Below are positions 9,736 to 18,454 of a stretch of 64,000 bases of DNA, piece by piece. Every line of letters starts with the position of its first letter. Positions within the stretch are counted from its first letter, which is position 1. The stretch comes from Dinoroseobacter sp049800775. Its GTDB lineage: Bacteria; Pseudomonadota; Alphaproteobacteria; Rhodobacterales; Rhodobacteraceae. The notes under the pieces are model-generated. The model was not told where the DNA came from. It did not search any database and worked only from the letters and a program-made list of their open reading frames with translations. The stretch is taken from contig NZ_JBNAFR010000008.1 of the NCBI RefSeq assembly GCF_049800775.1, positions 62,001 through 126,000 on the forward strand. Direction: 5' to 3'. The position numbers and the translations under genes are program-made.

Positions 9736-11181
9736 ATGTATCTCGGTCTCGATATTGGCACATCGGCGGTCAAGGCGCTGATTTGGGACGGGCAGGCTGT
9801 CTGCGGAACGGCCAGTGCCCCGTTGCAGGTGGCCACACCGACGCCCGGTGCTAGCGAGCAGGATCCCGAAGATTGGTGGCGCGCGGTCTGCCAGGCCTGC
9901 GCCGATCTCAAAGGGCAAGCGGGCTGGGACGCGATCAGCGCCATTGGCCTTTCGGGCCAGATGCATGGGGCGGTCTGTCTTGGCGCAGACGGTGCGGTCC
10001 TGCGCCCGGCCATGCTCTGGAATGACAACCGTGCGGAGGCCGAGAGCGCTGCCATGGCCGAGGCCCTGCCGGGGATTGGCGCCCGGGCCGGGGTGCCGCC
10101 CATGCCGGGCTTTACCGCCCCCAAGCTCGCCTGGCTGGCACGGGCCGAGCCCGAGACCCATCGCGCGACCGCGATGGTGCTGCAGGCCAAGGACTGGCTG
10201 GGCTACCGGCTCCATGGCGGGTTCGTCTCCGAGATGTCCGAGGCCGCAGGCACGCTCTGGCTCGATCAGGCGGCACGGGACTGGGATGACGCTGCGCTGG
10301 CCTTCAGCGGGCTCACACGCGCCCAGGTCCCGAAGCTGGCCGAGGGCACCGCACCCGCCGGAGGGCTGTCACGCGACGCCGCAAGGGCGCTGGGTCTCCG
10401 CCCGGGCCTGCCGGTCATCCGAGGCGGCGGCGATGCCATGGCGGGCGCCGTGGGGGTGGGCGTGGTGCAGCCGGGTCGCGCGATGATCTCGCTTGGCACC
10501 TCCGGTCAGTATCTGCTCGCCAGTGACCGGCACGCACCGAACCCGGAACGCCTGCTGCACAGTTTCGCCCATTGCCTGCCGGGCGGATACATCCAGATGG
10601 CGGCCATGCTCAACGGGGCGGCCCCCATGGCCTGGCTTGCCCGAGCCTTGGGGCGCGAGCTGCCAGACCTGCTTGCGGCCGCTCAGACCGCGGATCCGCG
10701 CCACACACCCCTCTTCCTGCCTTACCTGACCGGCGAGCGGACGCCCCATGGTGACCCGAGTGCTCGCGCGGGGTTCCAGGGACTGAGCCACGGCACCGGG
10801 CCGGGGGAAATGATGCGCGCCGTGATCGACGCCATCGCCTATAGCTTTGCCGATGCGCAGGATGCGCTGAACGAGGCCGGGCTGAGCGCGGACGCGCCGC
10901 TGGCCATTGGCGGCGGAGCGCGCAGTGATCTGGTGCTGCAGACGCTGGCCGATGTGCTTGGGGTGCCCCTGCGGCGACCGGCCGGGGCCGATCAGGGCCC
11001 GGCCCTGGGGGCGGCCAAGCTCGCGGCTCTGGGCATCGGGGCTACTGCGCTCTCAGATCTGGCGACCCCGCCCGAGATCGGTGCGGTCTTCACGCCGCGC
11101 GCCGATCTGCGCCACGCGGACCGGTTGCCCCGCTTCCGGGCGCTCTATACCGGGTTGAAGGAGGTCTGCGCGCGGCCCTGA
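9736..11181 (+). CDS. xylB: Xylulokinase (FGGY family)
   Basis: 481-residue cytoplasmic carbohydrate kinase expected to phosphorylate D-xylulose with ATP. Evidence: the N-terminal ATPase motif MYLGLDIGTSAVKALIWD, the GLSGQMHGAV segment and MLWNDNRAEAE typical of XylB, the FGGY phosphate-2-like segment AMISLGTSGQYLLAS, and the C-terminal adenosine motif LAIGGGARSDLVLQTLADVLGVPL. The start is set by GGGAGGAGCCC just upstream of 9736. It is convergent with soeC and not next to xylA, so a related ketose is possible. The palindrome 27 bp upstream links it to the galactose operon. Confidence 0.92.
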   Translation: MYLGLDIGTSAVKALIWDGQAVCGTASAPLQVATPTPGASEQDPEDWWRAVCQACADLKGQAGWDAISAIGLSGQMHGAVCLGADGAVLRPAMLWNDNRAEAESAAMAEALPGIGARAGVPPMPGFTAPKLAWLARAEPETHRATAMVLQAKDWLGYRLHGGFVSEMSEAAGTLWLDQAARDWDDAALAFSGLTRAQVPKLAEGTAPAGGLSRDAARALGLRPGLPVIRGGGDAMAGAVGVGVVQPGRAMISLGTSGQYLLASDRHAPNPERLLHSFAHCLPGGYIQMAAMLNGAAPMAWLARALGRELPDLLAAAQTADPRHTPLFLPYLTGERTPHGDPSARAGFQGLSHGTGPGEMMRAVIDAIAYSFADAQDALNEAGLSADAPLAIGGGARSDLVLQTLADVLGVPLRRPAGADQGPALGAAKLAALGIGATALSDLATPPEIGAVFTPRADLRHADRLPRFRALYTGLKEVCARP

Positions 11182-11201
11182 CCGGGCCGCGCCGTTGGGG
11201 C

Positions 11202-12089
11202 TCAGGCCGGGCTGGCGGCGTTCTGTTCCCGTCCGTAATAGAGCCCGACCACATGCTCGGCTTCTGCAAAAAAGAGCCAGCGCGCCACCAGCACCCCGGC
11301 GAAATGGGAGATCACGGCGAGTCCGACCACGAGATGCTTGTCATTGAGCAGGATGAGCACCAGCGGCAGCACCGCCATCAGACCCAGGGCAATCACGCGC
11401 AGCTTCAGGGCATGCTTGCGACCGACCTCGTAGACCATCTCGCGCATCAGGTAATTGCCGCCCGTATGGGGCGGCTCGAAGGCGCGGACCTGCGCACCGA
11501 GGCCCGTGGCGCTGGACAGGGTCGTGGCGCCTCCGGAGAAGGCCTTGTCGCCGTGCAGCCACGCCCAGACCTGCACGGCCCCAATGGCGGCCAGCAGCCA
11601 GAGCGCCGTGGTGATATGCCCGGCCAGAAGCGCCCCGCCCCCAAGGCTCAGCAGCCCGAAGAGAACCGGCGTGGCCGGCTGGTTCCAGCGCGGTACGGTT
11701 TTGAGCTGGGTATAGATCATCGCCGTGGCGAGCACTGTCGCCAGACAGAGCGCCGCGCCGAGCAGCCCTAGGAATGCGGGTTGGTAGCCGAGAAACACCG
11801 CCGCCGCCGCGTGGAGCCCCATGATCGTCAGCGCGCCCACGGCCAGCACCGCTTCGCGGCTGAGCCAGCTTGTTTTCCACTGGGTGAAGGCGCGCCAAGC
11901 CCGTTGCGGGTTGCCCAGATGGAAGGTCGAGGCAATCAGCCCGCCCACCGACAGCGCGAAGGCCAGCGCGTAATAGACGAACCCGACCCAGCCCACGGCC
12001 TTGGGAATGCCGAGCCCGAGCCAGATCAGCAGGCCAAAGCCGATGCCGGACAGGGAGGTGAAGAGAATGACAGATTTTGCGGGATGCAT
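11202..12089 (-). CDS. soeC: Sulfite dehydrogenase membrane anchor SoeC (DmsC/NrfD-like)
   Basis: 295 residues with about eight transmembrane helices, belonging to the DMSO-reductase anchor family (start MHPAKSVILFTSLSGIGFGLLIWLG; LHGDKAFSGGATTLSSATGLG loop; ending WLFFAEAEHVVGLYYGRE). It anchors the SoeAB pair to the cytoplasmic face of the membrane and passes electrons to quinone. It starts 3 bases after the soeB stop. Assignment to Soe rather than DMSO or tetrathionate reductase rests on the Tat-less catalytic subunit and the A-B-C order. Confidence 0.85.
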   Translation of the reverse strand: MHPAKSVILFTSLSGIGFGLLIWLGLGIPKAVGWVGFVYYALAFALSVGGLIASTFHLGNPQRAWRAFTQWKTSWLSREAVLAVGALTIMGLHAAAAVFLGYQPAFLGLLGAALCLATVLATAMIYTQLKTVPRWNQPATPVLFGLLSLGGGALLAGHITTALWLLAAIGAVQVWAWLHGDKAFSGGATTLSSATGLGAQVRAFEPPHTGGNYLMREMVYEVGRKHALKLRVIALGLMAVLPLVLILLNDKHLVVGLAVISHFAGVLVARWLFFAEAEHVVGLYYGREQNAASPA

Positions 12090-12092
12090 GGC

Positions 12093-12839
12093 TCAGATCC
12101 GATCCAGAGTGCGGTCGAGCCAGCCCAGAAAGCCCGTGGGCTCGGTCGCGACCGGTTCGAGATAGGGGGCGAGCACGTCAAATTCCGGCACATCATCCTT
12201 GGGACGGGGCGGCAGGTACTTGTTGACGGGCTTGGTGCCCTGCTCGGGCATGAGGTCCATGCCGCCACGCTCGGCAACGAGCTGGCTCACGGCACTGTCA
12301 GGATCGCCCAGATCCCCGAAATGGCGAGCGCCCGCCGGGCAGGTGCGCACGCAGGCGGGTTGGCGGTCTTCTTCGGGCAGGGTCTCGTTGTAGATCCGGT
12401 CGACGCAGAGGGTGCATTTCTTCATCACACCCGCGGCCGCATCCATCTCGCGCGCGCCGTAAGGGCAGGCCCATGCGCAGAGGCCGCAGCCGATGCAGGC
12501 ATCCTCGTTGACCAGCACGATCCCGTCCTCAGCGCGTTTGTAGCTGGCCCCGGTCGGGCAGACGGTCACGCAGGGCGCGTCCTCGCAATGGAGGCAGGAT
12601 TTCGGGAAGTGGATCAGCTGGGCCGGGCCTGCCTCGGGCGTGACCTCGTAGCTGTGGACGCGGTTGAGGAAGGTGCCCGTGGGTTCCGCGCCGTATGGGT
12701 CCTGATCGCTGAGCGGTGCGCCATAGGCCTGATCGTTCCAGCCCTTGCAGGCGACCACGCAGGCGTGGCAGCCCACGCAGGTATCGAGGTCAATGACGAG
12801 GCCGAGCTTCTTTTCGGTGCTGGCGGGAAGCTCGGTCAT
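12093..12839 (-). CDS. soeB: Sulfite dehydrogenase iron-sulfur subunit SoeB
   Basis: 248-residue ferredoxin-like subunit expected to carry four [4Fe-4S] clusters. The four cysteine groups are CVGCHACVVACKGWN, CLHCEDAPCVTVCPTG, CIGCGLCAWACPYGAR and CTLCVD with CVRTCPAG. It relays electrons from the molybdenum subunit to SoeC. The C-terminal 50 residues (LPPRPKDDVPEFDVLAPYLEPV) are the extension that contacts the anchor. It lies 82 bp after soeA; that gap contains a C/G-tract hairpin. Confidence 0.88.
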   Translation of the reverse strand: MTELPASTEKKLGLVIDLDTCVGCHACVVACKGWNDQAYGAPLSDQDPYGAEPTGTFLNRVHSYEVTPEAGPAQLIHFPKSCLHCEDAPCVTVCPTGASYKRAEDGIVLVNEDACIGCGLCAWACPYGAREMDAAAGVMKKCTLCVDRIYNETLPEEDRQPACVRTCPAGARHFGDLGDPDSAVSQLVAERGGMDLMPEQGTKPVNKYLPPRPKDDVPEFDVLAPYLEPVATEPTGFLGWLDRTLDRI

Positions 12840-12863
12840 GGAGCGCTCCTTGGCTGGCGGCAG

Positions 12864-12910
12864 GATATGGGGGGCCAGCCCCCCAGACCCCCCGGGATAT
12901 TTGGGGACTT
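12864..12910. repeat. C/G-tract hairpin with CCCGGGATATTT tail in the soeA-soeB gap
   Basis: GGGGGG, CCAG, CCCCCC form a six-bp stem at 12869-12884. A second C-run and the sequence CCCGGGATATTTGGGGAC follow. G/C-tract hairpins joined to a GGGATATTT core are, from memory, common between genes in Rhodobacteraceae, so this is probably one copy of a dispersed extragenic element. Inside an operon it could tune soeB relative to soeA. Confidence 0.5.
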
Positions 12911-12921
12911 AAGCTTGGGGG

Positions 12922-15693
12922 TCATGAGCGGGCTCCGAGCGGCGGGAAGCTGGGCTGGCTTGCGGGCTGGGTGCCGGTTTTGGCGATGTTGACCCGCAGG
13001 TCGAACCAGGCGGCCTGGCCGGTGACCGGGTCGGAGTTCGACCAGCGCATCCCGTCCGAGCGTGCCGGAAGCAGTTCGGAGATCAGGTGGTTGAGCAGGA
13101 AGCCCTTGGTGGCTTCGGGCGCGTCCTTGTCGAGGCCCCAGGCGCCCTTGCGCTTGCCGATCGCGTTCCAGGTCCAGACGGTTTTCGGGTTCAGCGCGGC
13201 CATCAGGGCCACGGGGATGGTGATCTGGCCGTGCCGCGAGGTCAGGGTGGCCCAGTCGCCCTCGGCAAAGCCGTGCTCCTCCCAGACGGCGCTGGGGACG
13301 TAGAGGGGGTTGACCCCGTGGATCTGGCGCAGCCAGGCGTTCTGCGAGCCCCAGGAGTGGTACATGGCCATGGGACGCTGGGTCAGGGCATGGAGGGGGA
13401 ACTCGACCATGCGGGCATCGGTGCTGTCGTACCAGATGGGCAGGGGGGAGAGTTTCTCCTTGATCTGGGCGCGCAGGTGGTCCGGCGGCTGGCGCGCGCC
13501 ATGGCCCTCGGCGGCGAGCTGGAACCGGCGCAGGGGCTCGGACCAGAGGTTGAAGATATATGGCTGGGGCTTGTCGTAGAAGGCCATCTCCACCGCCCAG
13601 TCCTGATAGGCGCTGTTCCAGGGCTTGTAATAGCGGGCCTCTTCGGGGACCTCGGCCTCCCAGAAGCCGCCATTGTCGATATAGCGCTGGAGCTGGTCGG
13701 GGTTCGGCGCGCCGCGCCCCGCCGCATCGCCATTGCCGCGAAAACCCGAGAGCGGGCCGACGCCCGGGCGGCGTTCATGGTTCACCATGTAATCGGCGTA
13801 ATCCGAATAGAGCTGCTTGCCATCGCCGTCGACGAACCCGGGCAGGCCGAGCCGCGCGCCGAGCTCCACCAGCACGGATTGGAAGCCGCGGACATCGCGG
13901 TCAGGCTCCACCACGGGCCATCGGATTGCATCAGCCACCGCATCGGGTTCGCAGATCGGGCGGTCGAGCAGAGAGATGCAGTCATGGCGTTCGAGATAGG
14001 TCGTGTCCGGGAAGATCAGATCCGCGTAGGAGACCATTTCGGAATCGTAGCTGTCGGCATAGATGATATGCGGGATCTTGTAGTCGCCATTCTCATCCGT
14101 ATCGGTGAGCATCGCCATGGTCTCGGCGGTGTTCATGGACGAATTCCACGCCATGTTCGCCATGTACATGAACAGCGTGTCGACCTTGTAGGGATCCCCC
14201 GCATGGGCGTTGGAGATCACCATATGCATCAGCCCATGGGCGGACATCGGGTTGTCCCAGGAGAACGCCTTGTCGATGCGCGCGGGGCTGCCATCGGGTT
14301 TGAGGCAGAGGTCATCGGGGCCGTGCACAAACCCCAGATGCGGCCCATCCAGCGGCGCGCCGGGCGTGACCTTGCAATGGGGTTTGGGATGCGCCTCGGG
14401 CGGTTTGGGGTAGGGCGGTTTGAAGCGGAAGCCGCCGGGGACCTCCACCGTGCCGAGCAGGATCTGCAAGAGGTGCAGGGCGCGGGCGGTCTGGAAGCCG
14501 TTGCCATGGGCGGAGATGCCGCGCATGGAATGCATGGCCACCGGGCGGCCCTGCATCTTGGCATGCGTGTTGCCGCGGAAATCCGTCCAGGGGATGTCGA
14601 GTTCAAACGCCTCGTCAAAGGCGGTGCGCGCCAGTTCGGCGGCCAGGCCCCGGATCCGGTCGGCAGAGATCCCGCAGCGCTCGGCCACGGCCTCGGGGGC
14701 GTAGTCTTCGCTGAGGTATTTCTCGGCGATATGCTGGATCACCGGGCGGTGGCTGACCCCGGCATGACGGTGCGAGCCAGCGAGGTCCGGTTGCACGCCT
14801 TGTGTGTCGAAGGGGACGGGTTTGCCCGTAGCCCGGTCGAGGATCAGCAGCTCGCCATCCTCGTCCCGCAGCAGCAGGCCATGCTCGGGGCTCGCCGGGT
14901 CCTCGTTCACCAGCACGGGCGCGTTGGTGAAGGCCGCAAGATAGTCGAGATCGATCCGGCCCGCGCGCAGCAGGCAGTGGATCAGCGACAGGATCAGCAG
15001 GCCATCGGTGCCCGGTGTGATCCCGTACCAATCATCCGCCACGGCATTATAGCCCGTGCGGATCGGGTTGATCCCGATCACCTTGGCGCCGCGCTTCTTC
15101 AGCTTGCCGAGGCCGATCTTGATCGGGTTGCTGTCATGGTCTTCGGCGACCCCGAAGAGGAGGAACATCTTGGTGTGTTCCCAGTCCGGTGAGCCGAACT
15201 CCCAGAACGCGCCGCCCATCGTATAGATCCCTGCCGCCGCCATGTTCACCGAGCAGAAGCCACCGTGCGCCGCGTAATTCGGTGTGCCGAAGTTTTGCGC
15301 AAAGAAGCTGGTGAAGCTTTGTGACTGGTCGCGTCCGGTGAAGAAGGCGAGCTTCTCCGGGGCCTCCTCGCGCAGGGGGGCGAGCCAGTCCGTCGCGGTC
15401 TGCAGCGCCTCCTCCCAGGAAATTTCCTCGAACTGGCCCGAGCCGCGCGGGCCGACGCGTTTCAGCGGTGCGCGCAGGCGCGAAGGGGCGGTGTGCTGCT
15501 TGATGCCCGCCGAACCCTTGGCGCAGAGCACGCCCTTGTTCACCGGGTGGGCGCGGTTGCCCTCGATATAGGCGACCTTTCCATCCTTGAGATGCACATT
15601 GATCCCGCAGCGGCAGGCGCACATGTAACAGGTGGTTTGCCGCATCTCGTCAAAACGCGGGGTGGGAATCTCGGGTGCGACATTTTTGTTCAT
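12922..15693 (-). CDS. soeA: Sulfite dehydrogenase molybdopterin subunit SoeA
   Basis: 923-residue molybdopterin oxidoreductase of the complex-iron-sulfur family. It begins MNKNVAPEIPTPRFDEMRQT and carries an N-terminal [4Fe-4S] motif at Cys22, Cys25, Cys29 and Cys57. There is no twin-arginine signal, so the enzyme should face the cytoplasm. That separates SoeA, which oxidises sulfite to sulfate, from exported Phs/Psr/Ttr relatives. A probable Mo-ligand cysteine is in GGFCSVNMAAAG. The ATG overlaps the stop of the upstream GH42 gene (ATGA), implying translational coupling. In roseobacters Soe removes sulfite released from organosulfonates; no sulfonate gene is in this window. Confidence 0.87.
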   Translation of the reverse strand: MNKNVAPEIPTPRFDEMRQTTCYMCACRCGINVHLKDGKVAYIEGNRAHPVNKGVLCAKGSAGIKQHTAPSRLRAPLKRVGPRGSGQFEEISWEEALQTATDWLAPLREEAPEKLAFFTGRDQSQSFTSFFAQNFGTPNYAAHGGFCSVNMAAAGIYTMGGAFWEFGSPDWEHTKMFLLFGVAEDHDSNPIKIGLGKLKKRGAKVIGINPIRTGYNAVADDWYGITPGTDGLLILSLIHCLLRAGRIDLDYLAAFTNAPVLVNEDPASPEHGLLLRDEDGELLILDRATGKPVPFDTQGVQPDLAGSHRHAGVSHRPVIQHIAEKYLSEDYAPEAVAERCGISADRIRGLAAELARTAFDEAFELDIPWTDFRGNTHAKMQGRPVAMHSMRGISAHGNGFQTARALHLLQILLGTVEVPGGFRFKPPYPKPPEAHPKPHCKVTPGAPLDGPHLGFVHGPDDLCLKPDGSPARIDKAFSWDNPMSAHGLMHMVISNAHAGDPYKVDTLFMYMANMAWNSSMNTAETMAMLTDTDENGDYKIPHIIYADSYDSEMVSYADLIFPDTTYLERHDCISLLDRPICEPDAVADAIRWPVVEPDRDVRGFQSVLVELGARLGLPGFVDGDGKQLYSDYADYMVNHERRPGVGPLSGFRGNGDAAGRGAPNPDQLQRYIDNGGFWEAEVPEEARYYKPWNSAYQDWAVEMAFYDKPQPYIFNLWSEPLRRFQLAAEGHGARQPPDHLRAQIKEKLSPLPIWYDSTDARMVEFPLHALTQRPMAMYHSWGSQNAWLRQIHGVNPLYVPSAVWEEHGFAEGDWATLTSRHGQITIPVALMAALNPKTVWTWNAIGKRKGAWGLDKDAPEATKGFLLNHLISELLPARSDGMRWSNSDPVTGQAAWFDLRVNIAKTGTQPASQPSFPPLGARS

Positions 15694-17597
15694 GAGGCCA
15701 ATTTCCACAGCAGGCCCGCCGGGGGCAAGTGGTCGTCTTCGAAAATACGGGTTTCGGGGGAATAATTTACCACCAACCGGTGGGGTCCCATCACGCGCTG
15801 TCGCACGCCTTCGGGCATTTTGGTGGTATTGATGCCTGCCTGTGCACAAAGATCTCGCAGGATCCGGGAGAGGGCTTCCGGGTCCGGCCAAGCGGCCAGA
15901 TAGCTCTGGCGATCCGCGCTCAACAGCATCGGCGCGCCGTCCTCGGTCGTGATCCGGGGCGGGATCGGGCTCTCGATTGCCTCGATCCAGCGTTCGGCCT
16001 GACCGCCCCCGGTCAGAGCACGCCCCGCGCCGGGGGGCAGGCTTTCCACGTGGGTGACCGTGACGTCGAGGTCGTACAGGCCGGGGCCGAGCGGCAGCGC
16101 CATGGTCAGCTCCGGTGTCTTGGAGCCTGCGCGCGGGCCGATCAGCACCTGTGCCGGGGTCTCGGCGAGAAAGGTCGTCATCTCGGCGCTGAGGCTGAGC
16201 AGGCCCGGGACGAGGATCAGGTCATAGCCCGACAGGCGCGCCGGATCCGCGGGCAGGATATCCACGGACAGGCCCAGTTTCCGCAAGCCCCGATACATCT
16301 CGAAACACAGCGAGAAATAATCGAAATCCGCGCCCTGGGGCTGCACCTCCCAGGCCCATTGGGACGGGTAGTCAAAGACCAGTGCCACGGGCGCGCGCGA
16401 GATCCGCGCCTCGGGCAGGGCGGCGATCTCCTCCGCCACCTGACGCGCCTCAGTGAGGCCCGGGGCCTTGGCATCATCGGCGCGCAGAAGGCCCGCATGC
16501 ATCTGCTCCTGCGCGAAGGGGGCCTGCCGCCAGCGGAAATAGCACACGGCCTCGGCCCCATGGGCAAAGGCCTCGTGGGACCAGAGCCGCACCATCCCGG
16601 GCAGGGGGGCGGGGTTCCACGGGGCCCAGTTCACCGGGCCGGGCTGTTGTTCCATGACCCACCAGCGTCCGTCCTGCCCGACCCCGCGATAGAGGTCGTG
16701 GTGGAAGGCCTGGAAATCCGGATCCCCCTGGCGCAGATAGGTCGCCTTGTGGGTCGCATCGCCTTCAACGCGGTCCATCAGGAAGCCCATCGGATAGCTG
16801 TCCCAGCTCGCGATCTCCAGATCCGTGCCAAGGTCATGGTGATCGAACTCGGTGACCCGGCCCATATAGTTGTGGATCAGCGGCGCATCCGTGAGCGGGC
16901 GCAGCGCGTTCACCTGCGCGCGGTTGAAGGCGACGACCATATCCGAGGCGAAACGACGGAACGCCATGGCGTGAGAGGGGTTCGGCTCGGTCACGGTCAG
17001 GTTCGGCAACTCGATTTGGTCGAAGTTGTCATAGTCCATGGACCAGAATACATTGCCCCATGCCCGGTTCAGCGCCTCTGTCGATTGATAGCGCTGCGCC
17101 AGCCAGTCGCGGAACCCGTCTCGCGCGGCGGGGGAGTAGCTGAGCGTGGTGTCGTGGCAGCCGTATTCATTGTCGATCTGCCAGGCCACCACACGCGGGT
17201 CTCGGCCATAGCGTTCGCCCATGATCCGGGCGATCCGCGCCGCCTCGGCCCGGTAGCCGAGATGGGCGAAACAGTAATGCCGCCGTGATCCGAACCCGCG
17301 CGGGCGGCCCTCGGCATCATGGGCCAGCATGTCGGGATGCTTGTCCAGCATCCAGCGGGGCGGGGTGGCCGTTGGGGTGCCCATCACCACCTCGAGCCCG
17401 GCCTCGGCCAGCACCGCGACCGCGCGGTCCAGCCAGTCGAATTGCAGATCCCCGGGGCTGGGTTCGAGCCGGGACCACGCGAACTCGCCGATCCGGACAA
17501 GGGTCAGCCCTGCCGCTTTCATCCGGGCCGCATCGCGCGGCCATTGATCCTCGGGCCAGTGCTCGGGGTAGTAGCACACCCCCAGTTTGCGGCTCAC
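15690..17597 (-). CDS. Beta-galactosidase, GH42 family
   Basis: 635-residue cytoplasmic glycoside hydrolase that releases galactose from beta-galactosides. GH42 features: N-terminal LGVCYYPEHWPEDQWPRDAA, the acid/base Glu144 in QIDNEYGCHDT, the nucleophile Glu316 in WVMEQQPG, and a trimerisation-type middle domain followed by a small beta C-terminal domain. No signal peptide. The GTG start at 17597 overlaps the lactonase stop by 4 bp, and its own stop overlaps the soeA start by 4 bp. It feeds the oxidative galactose pathway encoded upstream in the same operon. Confidence 0.93.
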   Translation of the reverse strand: MSRKLGVCYYPEHWPEDQWPRDAARMKAAGLTLVRIGEFAWSRLEPSPGDLQFDWLDRAVAVLAEAGLEVVMGTPTATPPRWMLDKHPDMLAHDAEGRPRGFGSRRHYCFAHLGYRAEAARIARIMGERYGRDPRVVAWQIDNEYGCHDTTLSYSPAARDGFRDWLAQRYQSTEALNRAWGNVFWSMDYDNFDQIELPNLTVTEPNPSHAMAFRRFASDMVVAFNRAQVNALRPLTDAPLIHNYMGRVTEFDHHDLGTDLEIASWDSYPMGFLMDRVEGDATHKATYLRQGDPDFQAFHHDLYRGVGQDGRWWVMEQQPGPVNWAPWNPAPLPGMVRLWSHEAFAHGAEAVCYFRWRQAPFAQEQMHAGLLRADDAKAPGLTEARQVAEEIAALPEARISRAPVALVFDYPSQWAWEVQPQGADFDYFSLCFEMYRGLRKLGLSVDILPADPARLSGYDLILVPGLLSLSAEMTTFLAETPAQVLIGPRAGSKTPELTMALPLGPGLYDLDVTVTHVESLPPGAGRALTGGGQAERWIEAIESPIPPRITTEDGAPMLLSADRQSYLAAWPDPEALSRILRDLCAQAGINTTKMPEGVRQRVMGPHRLVVNYSPETRIFEDDHLPPAGLLWKLAS

Positions 17598-18454
17598 AGG
17601 ATCACCCGTGGTTCCGGGTGCCCTTGGGCGACCCCATGGGCGGTGAAGACGCAGCCGTTTTCGGGGGCCTCGGCAATCTCTTCGGCCCTGAGCCCCTCGC
17701 GCGCCGTGGTGACAAAGAGCTGATCCAGCCCGGCCCCGCCAAAGGCAGGGCAGGAGGCATGCTGCCCGGCGCAGTCCACGGCCCGAAGTAACGCGCCCTC
17801 GGGACTGTAGCAGGCCACGCGGGATGCGCCCCATTGGGCAATCCACAGATTGCCCTCCTTATCGGTCACAGCACCGTCCGGGTTCAGCCCTTCGGCGCGC
17901 AGGTCGACCGCCACCTCTGCCGGGCCATCGGGCCAGCCCTCTGCATCAACGGGCAGGCGCATCACCTGCCGTGTCGGTGTGTCCGTGTAATAGGCGCAGG
18001 CCCGGTCCCGGTCGAAACAGATCGCGTTGGAGATCGTGATCCCCGGCTCAACCCGCCGCAAGGCGCCATCATGGAAGCGATAAATCGCTCCGGCACCGGG
18101 CTCTGCCGCCTTGCCCATGGTCCCGATCCAGAACCCGCCCCAGGGGTCCGCGCGCCCGTCATTGGACCGGGTGGCGGGGCTGTCCGCCTCCAGCGGGGCG
18201 AGGAACTGGCTCTCGCCCTCGATCAAATCGAAGGTCGCAAGGGCGGTTTCCGACGCAATCAGCAGCGTATTGCGATCCACCCAACCCGCCGCCGAGACCA
18301 TCTCGTCAAACGCCCATTCCAACGGCCCGTCGGCATCCCGCGACAGCATCCGCTGCCCGGTGATGTCGAACCAGAAAAGCTGCTGACGTTCGGGGTGCCA
18401 GAGCGGCCCCTCGCCAAGCGCGCAGGGCCGGTCATCATAGAGCGCCGCGATCAC
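17594..18454 (-). CDS. SMP-30/gluconolactonase family sugar lactonase (probable galactonolactonase)
   Basis: 286-residue beta-propeller lactonase. Visible motifs: LGEGPLWHPERQQLFWFDI near the N-terminus with a metal-ligand Glu, SNDGRADPWGGFWIGTMG with the metal-binding Asn, and GLNPDGAVTDKEGNLWIAQWGASRV with the catalytic Asp region. In this operon it should open galactono-1,4- or 1,5-lactone to galactonate after the SDR dehydrogenase step. Its start lies 4 bp inside the end of the aldolase gene. Substrate is inferred from context. Confidence 0.88.
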   Translation of the reverse strand: MIAALYDDRPCALGEGPLWHPERQQLFWFDITGQRMLSRDADGPLEWAFDEMVSAAGWVDRNTLLIASETALATFDLIEGESQFLAPLEADSPATRSNDGRADPWGGFWIGTMGKAAEPGAGAIYRFHDGALRRVEPGITISNAICFDRDRACAYYTDTPTRQVMRLPVDAEGWPDGPAEVAVDLRAEGLNPDGAVTDKEGNLWIAQWGASRVACYSPEGALLRAVDCAGQHASCPAFGGAGLDQLFVTTAREGLRAEEIAEAPENGCVFTAHGVAQGHPEPRVIL

